Part shown: one piece after another, positions 53,254 through 63,126 of the stretch
How the letters are laid out: every line of letters begins with the position of its first letter
Position numbering within the stretch: position 1 is the first letter of the stretch
Source of the DNA: Acidovorax delafieldii
GTDB taxonomy: Bacteria > Pseudomonadota > Gammaproteobacteria > Burkholderiales > Burkholderiaceae_C
Direction of reading: 5' to 3'
DNA: 64,000 nucleotides
NCBI RefSeq assembly: GCF_007993815.1
Contig: NZ_VJWE01000016.1
Location: forward strand, 310,001-374,000
Notes under the pieces: model-generated
Database searches by the model: none
Told to the model about the DNA's origin: nothing
What the model saw: the letters and a program-made list of their open reading frames with translations, nothing else
Made by a program: the position numbers and the translations under genes

Positions 53254-53703
53254 ATGAAAATTCTCATCCTCCACGGCCCCAACCTCAACCTGTTCGGGCG
53301 CCGCGAACCCCATATCTACGGCACCACCACGCTGGCCCAGATCAACGAGCGTTTGCTCAAGCTCGCTACAGAGCTGGGTGTGGAGCTCGACATCGTGCAG
53401 TCCAACCACGAGGGCGCGCTCATCGACTTCCTGCACGCGAACATCGATGCAGCGCAGGGCGCACTCGTGAATCCTGCGGGGCTGACACAGCACGGCGTGC
53501 CGCTGCACGACGCCATCAAGGCCATGCCTTTCCCGGTGATCGAAGTGCACATGTCTAATATCGCCGCGCGCGAGGCCTGGCGCGCGCACTCCATCATCTC
53601 GCCCGCCGTCAAGGCCACGGTGCAGGGCTTCGGTCCCCACTCCTACCTGGCCGGGCTGCGGGCGCTGGTGGACAGCCTGCGCGAGGCCGCCCAGGTTGCC
53701 TGA
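53254..53703 (+). CDS. aroQ: Type II 3-dehydroquinate dehydratase, variant
   Basis: A 149-residue dodecamer-type dehydroquinase that interconverts 3-dehydroquinate and 3-dehydroshikimate. HGPNLNLFGRREPHIYG carries the active-site Arg and Tyr22; Asn73, His99 (EVHMSN) and Arg110 are conserved. The substrate loop differs: where most members read N-P-G-A-x-T-H-T-S, this one reads NPAGLTQHG, so the His that contacts substrate in the M. tuberculosis enzyme (His81) aligns with Gln79. ATG 53254 has no strong ribosome site. Next to a TRAP binder and an IclR protein, it may be a catabolic rather than biosynthetic copy, or have another substrate. Confidence 0.88.
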   Translation: MKILILHGPNLNLFGRREPHIYGTTTLAQINERLLKLATELGVELDIVQSNHEGALIDFLHANIDAAQGALVNPAGLTQHGVPLHDAIKAMPFPVIEVHMSNIAAREAWRAHSIISPAVKATVQGFGPHSYLAGLRALVDSLREAAQVA

Positions 53704-54087
53704 GCGGTGCGGGCGCACGGTGGTGGGCGTTCAACGTGTCCTCTGAAAAGTCGTAGTCCAGTGATGGACCGGCGCTGGCTTCTGCCGTGCTGGTACCGAG
53801 CAGTGTTTGATTCGTTATTTTTGGATCAAATCGACCGCTAGTGCTTTGATTTATTGCGCTGTGCGCTATACAAATAGTAGCGTTGTAGTTGACTTCAACG
53901 CTACCCACCTCGCCAGTCGCTTTGCCAGCGAGGCCAGGCATCAGGTGGTGAGGTGCATGGGCAAAAATCAGACTGGCTGGGGTCTGTTCGACAGCGCACA
54001 GACGCGCAGCATGTGCCCCTTGTACAAGAGGATCGGAGCGTACCCGCCATGTGGTTGCGCCATTCACTTGTGTACCAGGAGCCGTCC
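53704..54087. other. Intergenic region holding repeat copy E, otherwise nothing recognised
   Basis: These 384 bases between aroQ and the small membrane gene contain one dispersed repeat (53815-53882). I find no ORF with a ribosome site, no tRNA and no clear promoter pair, though the promoter of the glucan synthase unit probably lies here. Confidence 0.4.
53815..53882 (+). repeat. Dispersed repeat family 1, copy E
   Basis: ATTTTTGGATCAAATCGACC, GCTAGTGCTTTGATTTATTG, CGCTGTGCGCTATACAAAT and AGTAGCG. It keeps the front (TTGGATCAAAT, as in copy A) and the back (ATAGTAGC, as in copy G), so it links the most different copies. Confidence 0.75.
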
Positions 54088-54330
54088 ATGTCCCATCCAT
54101 CCAACCTTACCTCTGCGTGGGACACGTCTTCCGTGGGGCAGCCGGCAGACATATCGCTGCTGGAACTCTCCCATCTGGGTGAACACCTGGTGCATTGCGG
54201 CGCATTGCGGGGGCCGCTGGACCGGTTGCTCGGTGGCGCTGCATGGCTGCAGGCCCAGGTGGCAGAGCATGTGGTGACGGTTGCACTGCTGGTCACCTTG
54301 CTGGTGGGGGCTGTATCGCTGGTGCGGTAG
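54088..54330 (+). CDS. Small membrane protein (80 aa) upstream of the glucan synthase
   Basis: ACCAGGAGCCGTCC gives a good ribosome site for ATG 54088. The protein has a polar N-terminal half (ISLLELSHLGEHLVHCGALR) and one C-terminal transmembrane helix (about 61-78, VVTVALLVTLLVGAVSLV). I do not know the family. It ends 11 bases before the glucan synthase start, so the two are probably co-transcribed. It could be an accessory to the synthase, which is a guess from position. Confidence 0.6.
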   Translation: MSHPSNLTSAWDTSSVGQPADISLLELSHLGEHLVHCGALRGPLDRLLGGAAWLQAQVAEHVVTVALLVTLLVGAVSLVR

Positions 54331-54341
54331 GGCGCGCGCGC

Positions 54342-57300
54342 ATGGGCTTACGCACACCATGGCCCTGGGTTCCCTACGCGATGGACCGCATGCTCGATGC
54401 CCGGGCAGGCTCGGTGCTGGAGCCCCTGCGGGCCGAAGTGTTTGGCGTGGCCCGCTTCGAAGAGCATGGCCGGCACCTCGGTTCCTCCCACGACGCAGGC
54501 AAGGCGCCCTTTGGCCGCACCACGTTTTACCCGCGTCTGCAGAGCAACATCCGCGCACTACGGGGCGCGTACCGCTACCTGTTTGACGCACCGCATGACG
54601 AGCATGCGATCAGCCCCGCCGCTGAATGGCTGTTTGACAACTTCCATTTGATCGAAAGCCAGCTCAAGGAGATCCGGGCCGGGCTACCGCCGCGTTACTA
54701 CCGCTCGCTGCCCGTGCTCAAAGACGCTCCGCTGGTGGGCCTGCCGCGTGTGTACGGTGTGGCCTGGTCGTTTGTGGCCCATACCGACAGTGCGTTCGAT
54801 GAATCGCTGCTCGTGCAGTACCTGAACGCTTACCAGGAGACCCGCGAGCTGAGCCAGGGCGAGCTGTGGGCGTTGCCCACCACGCTGCGCGTGGTGCTCA
54901 TCGAAAACCTGCGCCGCCTGGCCGAGCGCCTGGCCAGCCACAAGGCCGCGCAGGAGCTGGCCAGCCTGTGCGCCGCCCGCAGCCAGGACCTGAACGGGCT
55001 GACACTGGATGCTGCCTGCGCCGCCATGGAGCGGCGTGGCGTGGCCCCGGTGTTCCTTGCCCACCTGGCGCAGTCGATGATGGGGCGCGGCGTGGTGGGC
55101 GGGCATGCCGCTGCAGGCACGCCATCGCCCGTGCAGCAGTGGTTGTTGTCCGCGGTGCCCGACCTGGTGGCGTTGCAGGCCCAGCAACAGATTAACCAGG
55201 CCGCCGACCAGCTGAGCATGGGCAATGCCGTTACCGCACTGCGGCGGGTGGGCGCTGCCGACTGGTCCGACATCATCAGCCAGACCAGCCTGGTGCTGCG
55301 CGCCATGCTGCAGTCGCCCGTGTTTGCGGCCGAGGACGAGTCCACCCGCAACACCACCTTGCATGGCATTGAAAACCTGTCAGCCCGCAGCGGGCAGGGC
55401 GAGGCCGCGGTGGCGCGGACGCTGCTATTGCTGATGTCGGGCGCAGACCGTGAGCCTCAGGATGAGACTGGGGCTGAACAGGCGTTGGCAGGCTATTGGC
55501 TGCAAGGCGCCGGGCGCGGCCAGCTGGAGCATGCCCTGGGCGTGCGCCGACATACCACCGATGTGTTGTCCCTGTGGCGTTCTGCGGTGGGTCTGTCGCG
55601 TGTGCCGTTGTACCTGGGCGCCTTGCTGCTGGGCTCGCTCGGTCTGCTGGCCTGGCTGATGGCGCCCCTGTGGGGTGTGCAGGCGGGGCCCGATACCAGC
55701 GCAGCCCATCTTGCGGGCCTGGCGCTGGTCGCCGCTTTGTTGCTGCTGCCCGTCTCCGAGATCGTGGTAGCCGTGGTCAACCGGCTCATTGGCGAATCCG
55801 TCCGGCCCACCTACATGCCCCGCTACCTGCTGCCAGCGGGCATTCCGGTATCGGCACGTGTGCTGGTGGCGATCCCGGCGCTGCTCAGCAGCACCGGCAC
55901 CATCGACCGGCTGGTGCACCGCCTGCACCTGCATTACCTGGCCAACCCCGAGCCCTGTGCGCAGTTTGCGCTGCTGACCGACGGTGTGGATGCCGATCTG
56001 CAAGACCTGCCCGAAGACGGCCCGCTGCTGGCCCATGCCCAGAGCCAGATGCAGGCCCTGAACCAGCAGCACCCCTTCACTCCAGGCAGTGCCCCGCGTT
56101 TTGTGCTGCTGCACCGCGCGCGCACCTACAGCCCTACGCAGCAGCAGTGGATCGGCTGGGAGCGCAAGCGCGGCAAGCTCGAACAGCTGGTGGCCGCACT
56201 CGCCACCGGGGGGCAGGGCGCCTTCCTGGACCTGGACGAACTCTCGCACCTCGCACCGCAGACCCGCTATGTGCTCACGCTGGACAGCGATACGCAGCTG
56301 CCCCCGGGCCGCCTGCGCAGCCTGGTGGGTGTGGCTGAGCACCCCGAGAACCAGCCCCGGCTGGATGCCACAGGCCAGCGCGTGGTGCAGGGCTACGGCA
56401 TCCTGCAGCCCCGGGTGCTGGCGCCACTGCCCACTTTTGCCACCACCTCGTTGTGGCAGTGGCTGTTTGCGGGCCAGCAGGGGCTGGACCCGTACAGCGC
56501 CATGACCTCCGACGTGTACCAGGATTTTTTTGCCGAAGGCAGCTTCACCGGCAAGGGCCTGCTGCATGTGGCCACCGTGCACGCCGTGCTGGGCGGGCGC
56601 CTGCCAGCCGACCAGGTGCTGAGCCACGACCTGCTCGAAGGTGCGCTGGCACGCTGCGCCGTGGTGAGCGATTTGACGCTGGTGGAGGCGGAGCCCGAAC
56701 ACAGCGATACCGCCGCCGCCCGCCTGCACCGCTGGACGCGGGGCGACTGGCAGCTGTGGCCCTTTCTGGTCCATGCCCAGCGCTGGGGCCTTTCGCCCAT
56801 CAACCGCTGGAAGCTGCTGGACAACCTGCGCCGCTCGCTCGTGGCGCCCGCATCGCTGGTACTGGTGGTGCTGGCCCTGGCGGGGCTGGGCCTGCCTTTG
56901 GCCAGCACGCTGGCGCTGGTGGTGGCTGCCTATGTGGCTGCGCCCTTGATGGGCGCGCTGGCGGGCTGGGTGCCCAGCCGCTTTGGGCTGGTCGGCATGC
57001 GTTTTGTGCACGAAGCATCGGGCGACCTGTTGCGCGCCCTGGCCAGTGGTGTGTGGCACCTGGCCCTGCTGCCGCAGCAAGCGCTGCTGCTGGGCGATGC
57101 CGTGGTGCGCACCGTGCACCGGCAGGCCGTGAGCCGCTGGCACCTGCTGGAGTGGACCACGGCCGAGGCCGCGCAGAGCAGCCTGATCACAGGCCTGGCG
57201 GCCACGCTGCGCAGACACAAGGCGGCACCCTTGCTGGCGGTGGGCTGTGGCCTGGCACTGTGGGCCGGTGGAAACTTGGCGCCTTGGACTTTGGTGGGGC

Positions 57301-60300
57301 CGCTGCTCGCGCTGTGGGCGCTGTCGCCGCTGCTGGTGTGGCTGGCCAACTGCGTTCCGTCTGGTCGGGGCAACGCAACCTTGTCGGCGCAAGACCAGGA
57401 CCTGCTGCACGGCGTGGCGCGAGACACCTGGCGATTGTTCGAGCGCTGTGTAGATGCCTCCAACCATCACCTGCCGCCCGACAACCTGCAGACCGCTCCG
57501 TATGAAATGGTGGCGCACCGTACCTCGCCCACCAACATCGGGCTGTACCTGCTGAGCGCCAGTTGTGCGCGCCGGTTCGGCTGGATCGGCACGCTGGAGC
57601 TGCTCGACCGGCTCGAAGCCACCCTCGCGACCCTGCAAGTGATGGAACGGCACCGGGGCCACTTCCTGAACTGGTACGACACCGAAACCCTGCAGCCTTT
57701 GCACCCTCGGTATGTGTCCACGGTGGACAGCGGTAACCTCTGCGCCCACCTTGTGGCCGTGGCGCAGGCCTGCCATGCGCTGGCGGCGCAGCCGCTGTCG
57801 CCGCAGGCGGGCGAGCAGGCCATTCGCGCATCGCTGGCGCGGCTGCAGCCCCGGCTGGGCATCCACCACCCCGGCATGCGCGGGTTGCACCACCCCTCTG
57901 CGCTGAGCCGCCTGCTTGGCGTGCGCGCGCCAGACGCAGCGCATCTGCCAGAGGCCACGGCGTTTCGCGCGCTGCTGGCGCAGGCGCAGGACGAACTGCG
58001 CAGCATGGCCCAGCCACGCCACCCGGCCATCGTGCACAGCCCGCCGACGGAACAGGACGAACTGCTGTGGCTGCTGGCCGACCACCTGGCCACACTGCAG
58101 TCGGTGGACCGTGACCAGCAAGCAGCACACCACGGCGGCGCACCCGAGACCACGCGCCGCCTCATGGCCCTGGCCGAGGGGCTGGACGCCCTGGCCTGGC
58201 AGGCAGACTTCCGGTTTCTGTACCACCCCCGGCGGCACCTGCTGCACATTGGCTACCGGGTGGACGAGCAGCAGTTGGACACCTCGTTTTATGACCTGCT
58301 CGCGTCCGAGTCGCGCACCACCAGCCTCCTGGCTGTGGCCAAGGGCGACCTGCTGGTGAAACACTGGGCGGCCCTGGGGCGGCCGTTTTTCGCGAGCGGC
58401 CACCATGCGGTGCTGCGCTCGTGGTCGGGCTCGATGTTCGAGTACCTGATGCCCACGCTGGTCATGGCTGAGCCGTATCACAGCGCCCTGGGCGAGGCAG
58501 GGCGGTCGGCCCTGCGCGAGCAGGTGGCGCTGGTGCAGGGGCTGGGCAAAGATATGCCCTGGGGCATCTCTGAATGCGCCTATGCTGGGCGCGACCACAC
58601 CCTGGCGTACCAGTACGCGCCGCAGGGTGTGCCACGCCTGGCCTTGCGCCGCACGCCGGTGGGCGAGATGGTGATTGCGCCCTATGCCACGGCGCTGGCC
58701 ACGCAGGTGGATGCCCGAGCAGCCTGCGCCAACTTCCGCACCCTGGAAGCGCTGTCGGCGCGTGGGCGCTACGGCTTCTACGAGGCATTGGACTTCACGC
58801 CCGAACGGCAGACCCACGGCGAGCGGTTTACCCTGGTCAGCACCTACATGGCCCACCACCAGGGCATGACCATCGTGGCGCTGGCCAATGTGCTGCTCAG
58901 CGGCGTGGCCCAGCGCTGGGGCACGGCGCATGCCCGCATTGAGGCCGTGCTGCCGTTGCTGCAGGAGCGCGCCCCGCGCGAGCTCCCCACCTTGCAGGCG
59001 ACACCGCCGCGTCTGCCGCTGCATGCGCGCCAGCAAAAAACGCCGGACCATGTGCGCTCTGTCACCCCGGGTGCCCACGCGCTGGAGCCGACACACCTGC
59101 TGGGCAACGGGCGCTACAGCGTCACCCTGCGCGCCAATGGGGCAGGGTGGAGCCGCTGGCACCAGACGGGCATCACCCGCTGGCGCGACGATGCGCTGCG
59201 CGATGCGCACGGCAGTTTTCTGTATGTGCGGCAGTTGGGCTCCAGCGTGCCCGTGTCCGTCACCAGCCACCCCGCTCCCGACGCGCGAGCGGTGTACGGC
59301 AGCATCTTCCACACCGACCGCGTGTGTTTTGATGCACTGTGGCCGGGGTTGCGCGTGCACACCACGGTGTGGGTGAGCCCGGAAGACGACATCGAACTGC
59401 GCAAGGTGGTGGTGAGCAACCTGGGCGACGCGGTGATCGAGCTGGAGCTGATCTCGGCCTTGGACATCACCCTGGCCACCCACGCGGCTGACGAGGCGCA
59501 CCCCGCGTTCTCCAACCTTTTTATTGCCGCCGATTGGCTGCCTGCACAGCAGGCCCTGCGGTTTGTGCGCACCCCCCGCCTGCAGACCGAGACCACCCTG
59601 CAGGCTGCGCACTTTGTGGCAGATACCCAAGGTCATGTGCTGGGCCTGCGTTGCCAGACAGACCGGCAGCTCTGGCTGGGGCGCAACCACACGCCAGGCC
59701 AGCCGTTGGCGATGCTGGACTGTGTGCCGGAGGTGCCCGCCACGCTGGACACGGGCTTGGACCCGGTAGCCGCCATGGGCGTGATGCTGCGCATTGCGCC
59801 CGGCGCGCAGGCCTGTGTCACGTTTGCCACGGCGGCATCGCCAGACCCGGCCACGCTGCTGGCCATCATCGACAAGTACCGCCAGCCCAGCTATCTGGAG
59901 CGGGCATCGGCCATGTCGGCCACGCTCGCCAGCATCCAGTGGGCATCGCACCGCCCGCACCGCGACTACCTACCCGCGCTGCAGGCACTGACCACGGCGC
60001 TGGTGTTCACGCTGCCCAAGGTCCACAGCACCCACCTGGGTGTGCTGACCGAGGCCCAGGCCGCCCGCCCCGTGTGTGACCGGCGCACGCTGTGGCAACT
60101 GGGCCTGTCGGGTGACCGGCCCATTGTGCTGGTGATGGCCGGATCGCCCCAGGGCATGGGCCTGCTGCGCACGCTGGCCCAGGCGCTGCGCGAATGGGCG
60201 CATGGCGGCGTGGCCTGCGACCTGGTGGTGCTCAGCAGTGAGTCTCACTCGTACCATATGCCCTTGCAGCGCGAGCTGACGCTGCTGCGCGAACACCACG

Positions 60301-63005
60301 ATGCCGACCTCGCCACACACACCGGCCCGGCGGTGACCAGCCTGCGGGTGCTGCGGCTCGATGAGCTGTCGGCTGCACAGCTGGGCACCTTGGCGAGCCT
60401 GGCCCGTATCACCCTCCATGCTGATGGCCATGCCCTCATGCACCAGGTGAAAGCCTGGGTGGCGGCACACGGCGTGCCCCTGGCCAGCCCCTGGCGCGGC
60501 GGCGCCACCGACGAAGTGCCCACGCACCAAGGCAGCACGCGGGTGCCCGCGCCGGAGGGCAGCTTTGCACCGGTCTCCGGCACCTTTGGGTTTGATGTGT
60601 CCGCCGCGCTGCGGCCCACCAAACCCTGGGTCAATGTGTTGGCCAATGCGCAGCTGGGGGCCATGGTGTCGGAAACTGGCGCAGGCAACACCTGGGCGCT
60701 CAACAGCCGCCTGAACCAGCTCACCGCATGGTCCAACGACCCGGTGGCCGACCCGCCCGCCGAATGGCTGCTGCTGCAGGACCGCCGCACGCGTGAGGTG
60801 TGGGGCCTGACGCCCTCGGCCTGGGGTGCGGCCGATGTGGCGTACCGCGTGGAGCACGCCCAGGGTACTACCACCATCCGCCACCGCCGAGGCGCGCTGG
60901 AGGTGGAGGTGCGCTGGTGTGTGGACCCCGTCACCGCCATCAAGCAGGTGTTTGTGCAGGTGCGAAACCTGGGCAACCGGCGCGAGCACTTGCGCCTGGT
61001 GGGCATGGTGGAGTGGATGATGGGCGAAAAACGCGGCGACCGTGCCACGCTGTCCACCGCACCGTGTTTTGCGCCACTGCCCGATGGCCGCTTGCTGGGC
61101 CTGCTGTGCACGCAGACCGAGGCGGCCGCAGGCTTGGGCGGGGGCACAGCCTTTTTCTGCGAGGCCTCGGCCGGGCCGGGCACGGACGACCGTGCCAACG
61201 ACAGCCTGGACTGGACGAGCGACCGCCGCGAGTTCTTCGATGCGCAGGGCGATCTGGTGGTGCCCCTGCAGCTGGGGCAGCGCAGCGGGTTTGGGCTGGA
61301 CCCCTGTGCAGCCCTGTCGCGTTTGGTGACCTTGCGGGCCGGGGCGGTGTTCGAGCGCGTGTACCTGATGGGCTACGCACCCACCGAGGCTGCGGCACGC
61401 TCGCTGGCGCAAGAGGCCATGGCCGTGGCGGCCCGTACACGCGAGCAGGCCACGCTGGACCGGTGGAACGAACTGCTGGGTGCCACGCAGGTGACCACGC
61501 CCGACCCGCTGTTCGATGTGCTGGTCAACCGCTGGCTGCTGTACCAGACGGTGTCTTCACGCCTGTTTGCCAAAGCGGGCTTTTACCAGGCGGGTGGTGC
61601 CACGGGCTACCGCGACCAGTTGCAGGATGCCATGGCGCTGGCCTGGGCGCAGCCGGGCACCTTGCGCGCGCAGATTGTTCTGTGCGCGTCGCGCCAGTTT
61701 GAAGCGGGCGATGTGCAGCATTGGTGGCACACGCCGGGTGGGGCCGGGGTGCGCACGCATTTCTCGGACGACCTGCTGTGGCTGCCCTTTGCCTGCGCGC
61801 ATTACCTGCAGCGCACGGCAGACCACAGCTTGCTGGAGGAGCAGGTGGCGTTCCTTGAAGGTTCTGCGATCCCCGAAGGGGCGGAAGACATCTACGAATC
61901 CCCCAGCGCCAGCGCCACAACGGCCAGTGTGTACGAGCATGCCGCCCGCACCATAGACCGCAGCCTGCGCACCGGCGCACATGGCCTGCCGCTGATGGGC
62001 GGGGGCGACTGGAACGACGGCATGAACCGCGTGGGCGACGGTGGGCGCGGTGAATCGGTGTGGCTGGCGTGGTTCCTGTGCGCCATCGTCACCGACTGGA
62101 TTCCGATCGCCCGCGATCATGGCGATTGGGAGCGCGTGCAGCGCTGGGACGCTGCCCTGACCGGCTGGCGCGTGGCACTGGAAAACCAGGCGTGGGACGG
62201 TGACTGGTACCAGCGCGCCTTTTTTGACGATGGCACGGCCCTGGGCAGCCACACGCGGGACGAGGGTCGCATTGACCTGATCGCGCAGGCCTGGGCAGTG
62301 CTCTCGGGCGCAGCAAAGCTTGCGCGGCAGCGCCAGGCCATGGACGCGATCGAGGCGCATCTGGTCAACCCCGCAGCAGGCTTGATCCAGCTGCTGGCGC
62401 CCCCGCTGCGCCATGCATCACCCAGCGCGGGCTACATCCAGGCCTACCCGCCCGGCGTGCGCGAGAACGGCGGGCAGTATGCCCATGGCGGCGTATGGGC
62501 GCTAATGGCCGCCGCAGAACTGGCGCTGCAGAAGCCTGAGCACCCCGGTGCGTTCGATGTGCCTTGCCGTTACTTCACCTACCTGAGTCCGGCGCACCGC
62601 GCCCGCCACCCCGTCTGGGGGCCGGTGTATGCCGTCGAGCCCTATGTGATGGCGGCCGACATCTACAGCCAGCCGCCCTATGTGGGGCGCGGCGGCTGGA
62701 GTTGGTACACCGGAGCAGCAGGCTGGCTGCACCGAGCAGCGGTGGAGTCCATCGTGGGGCTGCAGATGCGGGCGCAAGAGCTGTTCTTCACGCCTTGTCT
62801 GCCGCCACACTGGCCGGGTTCAGAGCTGACGCTGGTGCGTTCAGGACGCACGCTGCGGTTTGTGCTGGTGCGCGTTGCCGCAGGAGCCTCAGCGGTCTTG
62901 CCGTCGAACGTCCCACCGGACGCCCGATGGTTGCAGGTGGGCGAGCGGCTACGCTGGGGTGACGGGCCCGATGGCCAGTGTTTTGTGATTCCGTTGCCTG
63001 GGTAG
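54342..63005 (+). CDS. ndvB: Cyclic beta-1,2-glucan synthase (NdvB/ChvB type)
   Basis: A 2,887-residue inner-membrane enzyme, the usual size for this family. The first third is the GT84 transferase: LDSDTQLPPGRL (Asp648, Asp650), an acidic SHDLLEG near 762, and the RLHRWTRGDW motif near 796 that stands in for QxxRW. Hydrophobic helices group near 423-480, 830-880 and 960-1005. A glycoamylase-like domain follows (SWSGSMFEYLMPTLV, MPWGISECA, YGFYEALDFT, YMAHHQGM). The last third is a GH94 phosphorylase-like domain with GDWNDGMNRVG (Asp2556). The protein primes and extends beta-1,2-glucan, cyclises it, and trims chain length. The glucans go to the periplasm and act in osmotic adaptation and host contact in rhizobia and Brucella. 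ATG 54342 is chosen because it follows the small gene directly; ATG 54381 is an alternative. No ChvA-like exporter is seen nearby. Confidence 0.94.
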   Translation: MGLRTPWPWVPYAMDRMLDARAGSVLEPLRAEVFGVARFEEHGRHLGSSHDAGKAPFGRTTFYPRLQSNIRALRGAYRYLFDAPHDEHAISPAAEWLFDNFHLIESQLKEIRAGLPPRYYRSLPVLKDAPLVGLPRVYGVAWSFVAHTDSAFDESLLVQYLNAYQETRELSQGELWALPTTLRVVLIENLRRLAERLASHKAAQELASLCAARSQDLNGLTLDAACAAMERRGVAPVFLAHLAQSMMGRGVVGGHAAAGTPSPVQQWLLSAVPDLVALQAQQQINQAADQLSMGNAVTALRRVGAADWSDIISQTSLVLRAMLQSPVFAAEDESTRNTTLHGIENLSARSGQGEAAVARTLLLLMSGADREPQDETGAEQALAGYWLQGAGRGQLEHALGVRRHTTDVLSLWRSAVGLSRVPLYLGALLLGSLGLLAWLMAPLWGVQAGPDTSAAHLAGLALVAALLLLPVSEIVVAVVNRLIGESVRPTYMPRYLLPAGIPVSARVLVAIPALLSSTGTIDRLVHRLHLHYLANPEPCAQFALLTDGVDADLQDLPEDGPLLAHAQSQMQALNQQHPFTPGSAPRFVLLHRARTYSPTQQQWIGWERKRGKLEQLVAALATGGQGAFLDLDELSHLAPQTRYVLTLDSDTQLPPGRLRSLVGVAEHPENQPRLDATGQRVVQGYGILQPRVLAPLPTFATTSLWQWLFAGQQGLDPYSAMTSDVYQDFFAEGSFTGKGLLHVATVHAVLGGRLPADQVLSHDLLEGALARCAVVSDLTLVEAEPEHSDTAAARLHRWTRGDWQLWPFLVHAQRWGLSPINRWKLLDNLRRSLVAPASLVLVVLALAGLGLPLASTLALVVAAYVAAPLMGALAGWVPSRFGLVGMRFVHEASGDLLRALASGVWHLALLPQQALLLGDAVVRTVHRQAVSRWHLLEWTTAEAAQSSLITGLAATLRRHKAAPLLAVGCGLALWAGGNLAPWTLVGPLLALWALSPLLVWLANCVPSGRGNATLSAQDQDLLHGVARDTWRLFERCVDASNHHLPPDNLQTAPYEMVAHRTSPTNIGLYLLSASCARRFGWIGTLELLDRLEATLATLQVMERHRGHFLNWYDTETLQPLHPRYVSTVDSGNLCAHLVAVAQACHALAAQPLSPQAGEQAIRASLARLQPRLGIHHPGMRGLHHPSALSRLLGVRAPDAAHLPEATAFRALLAQAQDELRSMAQPRHPAIVHSPPTEQDELLWLLADHLATLQSVDRDQQAAHHGGAPETTRRLMALAEGLDALAWQADFRFLYHPRRHLLHIGYRVDEQQLDTSFYDLLASESRTTSLLAVAKGDLLVKHWAALGRPFFASGHHAVLRSWSGSMFEYLMPTLVMAEPYHSALGEAGRSALREQVALVQGLGKDMPWGISECAYAGRDHTLAYQYAPQGVPRLALRRTPVGEMVIAPYATALATQVDARAACANFRTLEALSARGRYGFYEALDFTPERQTHGERFTLVSTYMAHHQGMTIVALANVLLSGVAQRWGTAHARIEAVLPLLQERAPRELPTLQATPPRLPLHARQQKTPDHVRSVTPGAHALEPTHLLGNGRYSVTLRANGAGWSRWHQTGITRWRDDALRDAHGSFLYVRQLGSSVPVSVTSHPAPDARAVYGSIFHTDRVCFDALWPGLRVHTTVWVSPEDDIELRKVVVSNLGDAVIELELISALDITLATHAADEAHPAFSNLFIAADWLPAQQALRFVRTPRLQTETTLQAAHFVADTQGHVLGLRCQTDRQLWLGRNHTPGQPLAMLDCVPEVPATLDTGLDPVAAMGVMLRIAPGAQACVTFATAASPDPATLLAIIDKYRQPSYLERASAMSATLASIQWASHRPHRDYLPALQALTTALVFTLPKVHSTHLGVLTEAQAARPVCDRRTLWQLGLSGDRPIVLVMAGSPQGMGLLRTLAQALREWAHGGVACDLVVLSSESHSYHMPLQRELTLLREHHDADLATHTGPAVTSLRVLRLDELSAAQLGTLASLARITLHADGHALMHQVKAWVAAHGVPLASPWRGGATDEVPTHQGSTRVPAPEGSFAPVSGTFGFDVSAALRPTKPWVNVLANAQLGAMVSETGAGNTWALNSRLNQLTAWSNDPVADPPAEWLLLQDRRTREVWGLTPSAWGAADVAYRVEHAQGTTTIRHRRGALEVEVRWCVDPVTAIKQVFVQVRNLGNRREHLRLVGMVEWMMGEKRGDRATLSTAPCFAPLPDGRLLGLLCTQTEAAAGLGGGTAFFCEASAGPGTDDRANDSLDWTSDRREFFDAQGDLVVPLQLGQRSGFGLDPCAALSRLVTLRAGAVFERVYLMGYAPTEAAARSLAQEAMAVAARTREQATLDRWNELLGATQVTTPDPLFDVLVNRWLLYQTVSSRLFAKAGFYQAGGATGYRDQLQDAMALAWAQPGTLRAQIVLCASRQFEAGDVQHWWHTPGGAGVRTHFSDDLLWLPFACAHYLQRTADHSLLEEQVAFLEGSAIPEGAEDIYESPSASATTASVYEHAARTIDRSLRTGAHGLPLMGGGDWNDGMNRVGDGGRGESVWLAWFLCAIVTDWIPIARDHGDWERVQRWDAALTGWRVALENQAWDGDWYQRAFFDDGTALGSHTRDEGRIDLIAQAWAVLSGAAKLARQRQAMDAIEAHLVNPAAGLIQLLAPPLRHASPSAGYIQAYPPGVRENGGQYAHGGVWALMAAAELALQKPEHPGAFDVPCRYFTYLSPAHRARHPVWGPVYAVEPYVMAADIYSQPPYVGRGGWSWYTGAAGWLHRAAVESIVGLQMRAQELFFTPCLPPHWPGSELTLVRSGRTLRFVLVRVAAGASAVLPSNVPPDARWLQVGERLRWGDGPDGQCFVIPLPG

Positions 63006-63126
63006 GGCATGCGCAGAGTGCATCTTTTGTGGGGCCTTGGTGCACCTTGACATCCGGCATTTGGTAATTGTGTGTATGTGCGATACCGTACAGACCTTGT
63101 TCGGCGCGCTGCCACAAACTTGCGGC

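Noticed and set aside
53953-54087. N-terminal extension of the small membrane protein upstream of ATG 54088
   Set aside because: The extension has no ribosome site or hydrophobic or conserved character, while AGGAG precedes ATG 54088.
55425-59960. Open frame of 1,511 codons on the minus strand
   Set aside because: It is antisense to the glucan synthase, which has full domain matches. The His/Gln/Arg-rich composition is typical of shadow frames in high-GC genes.
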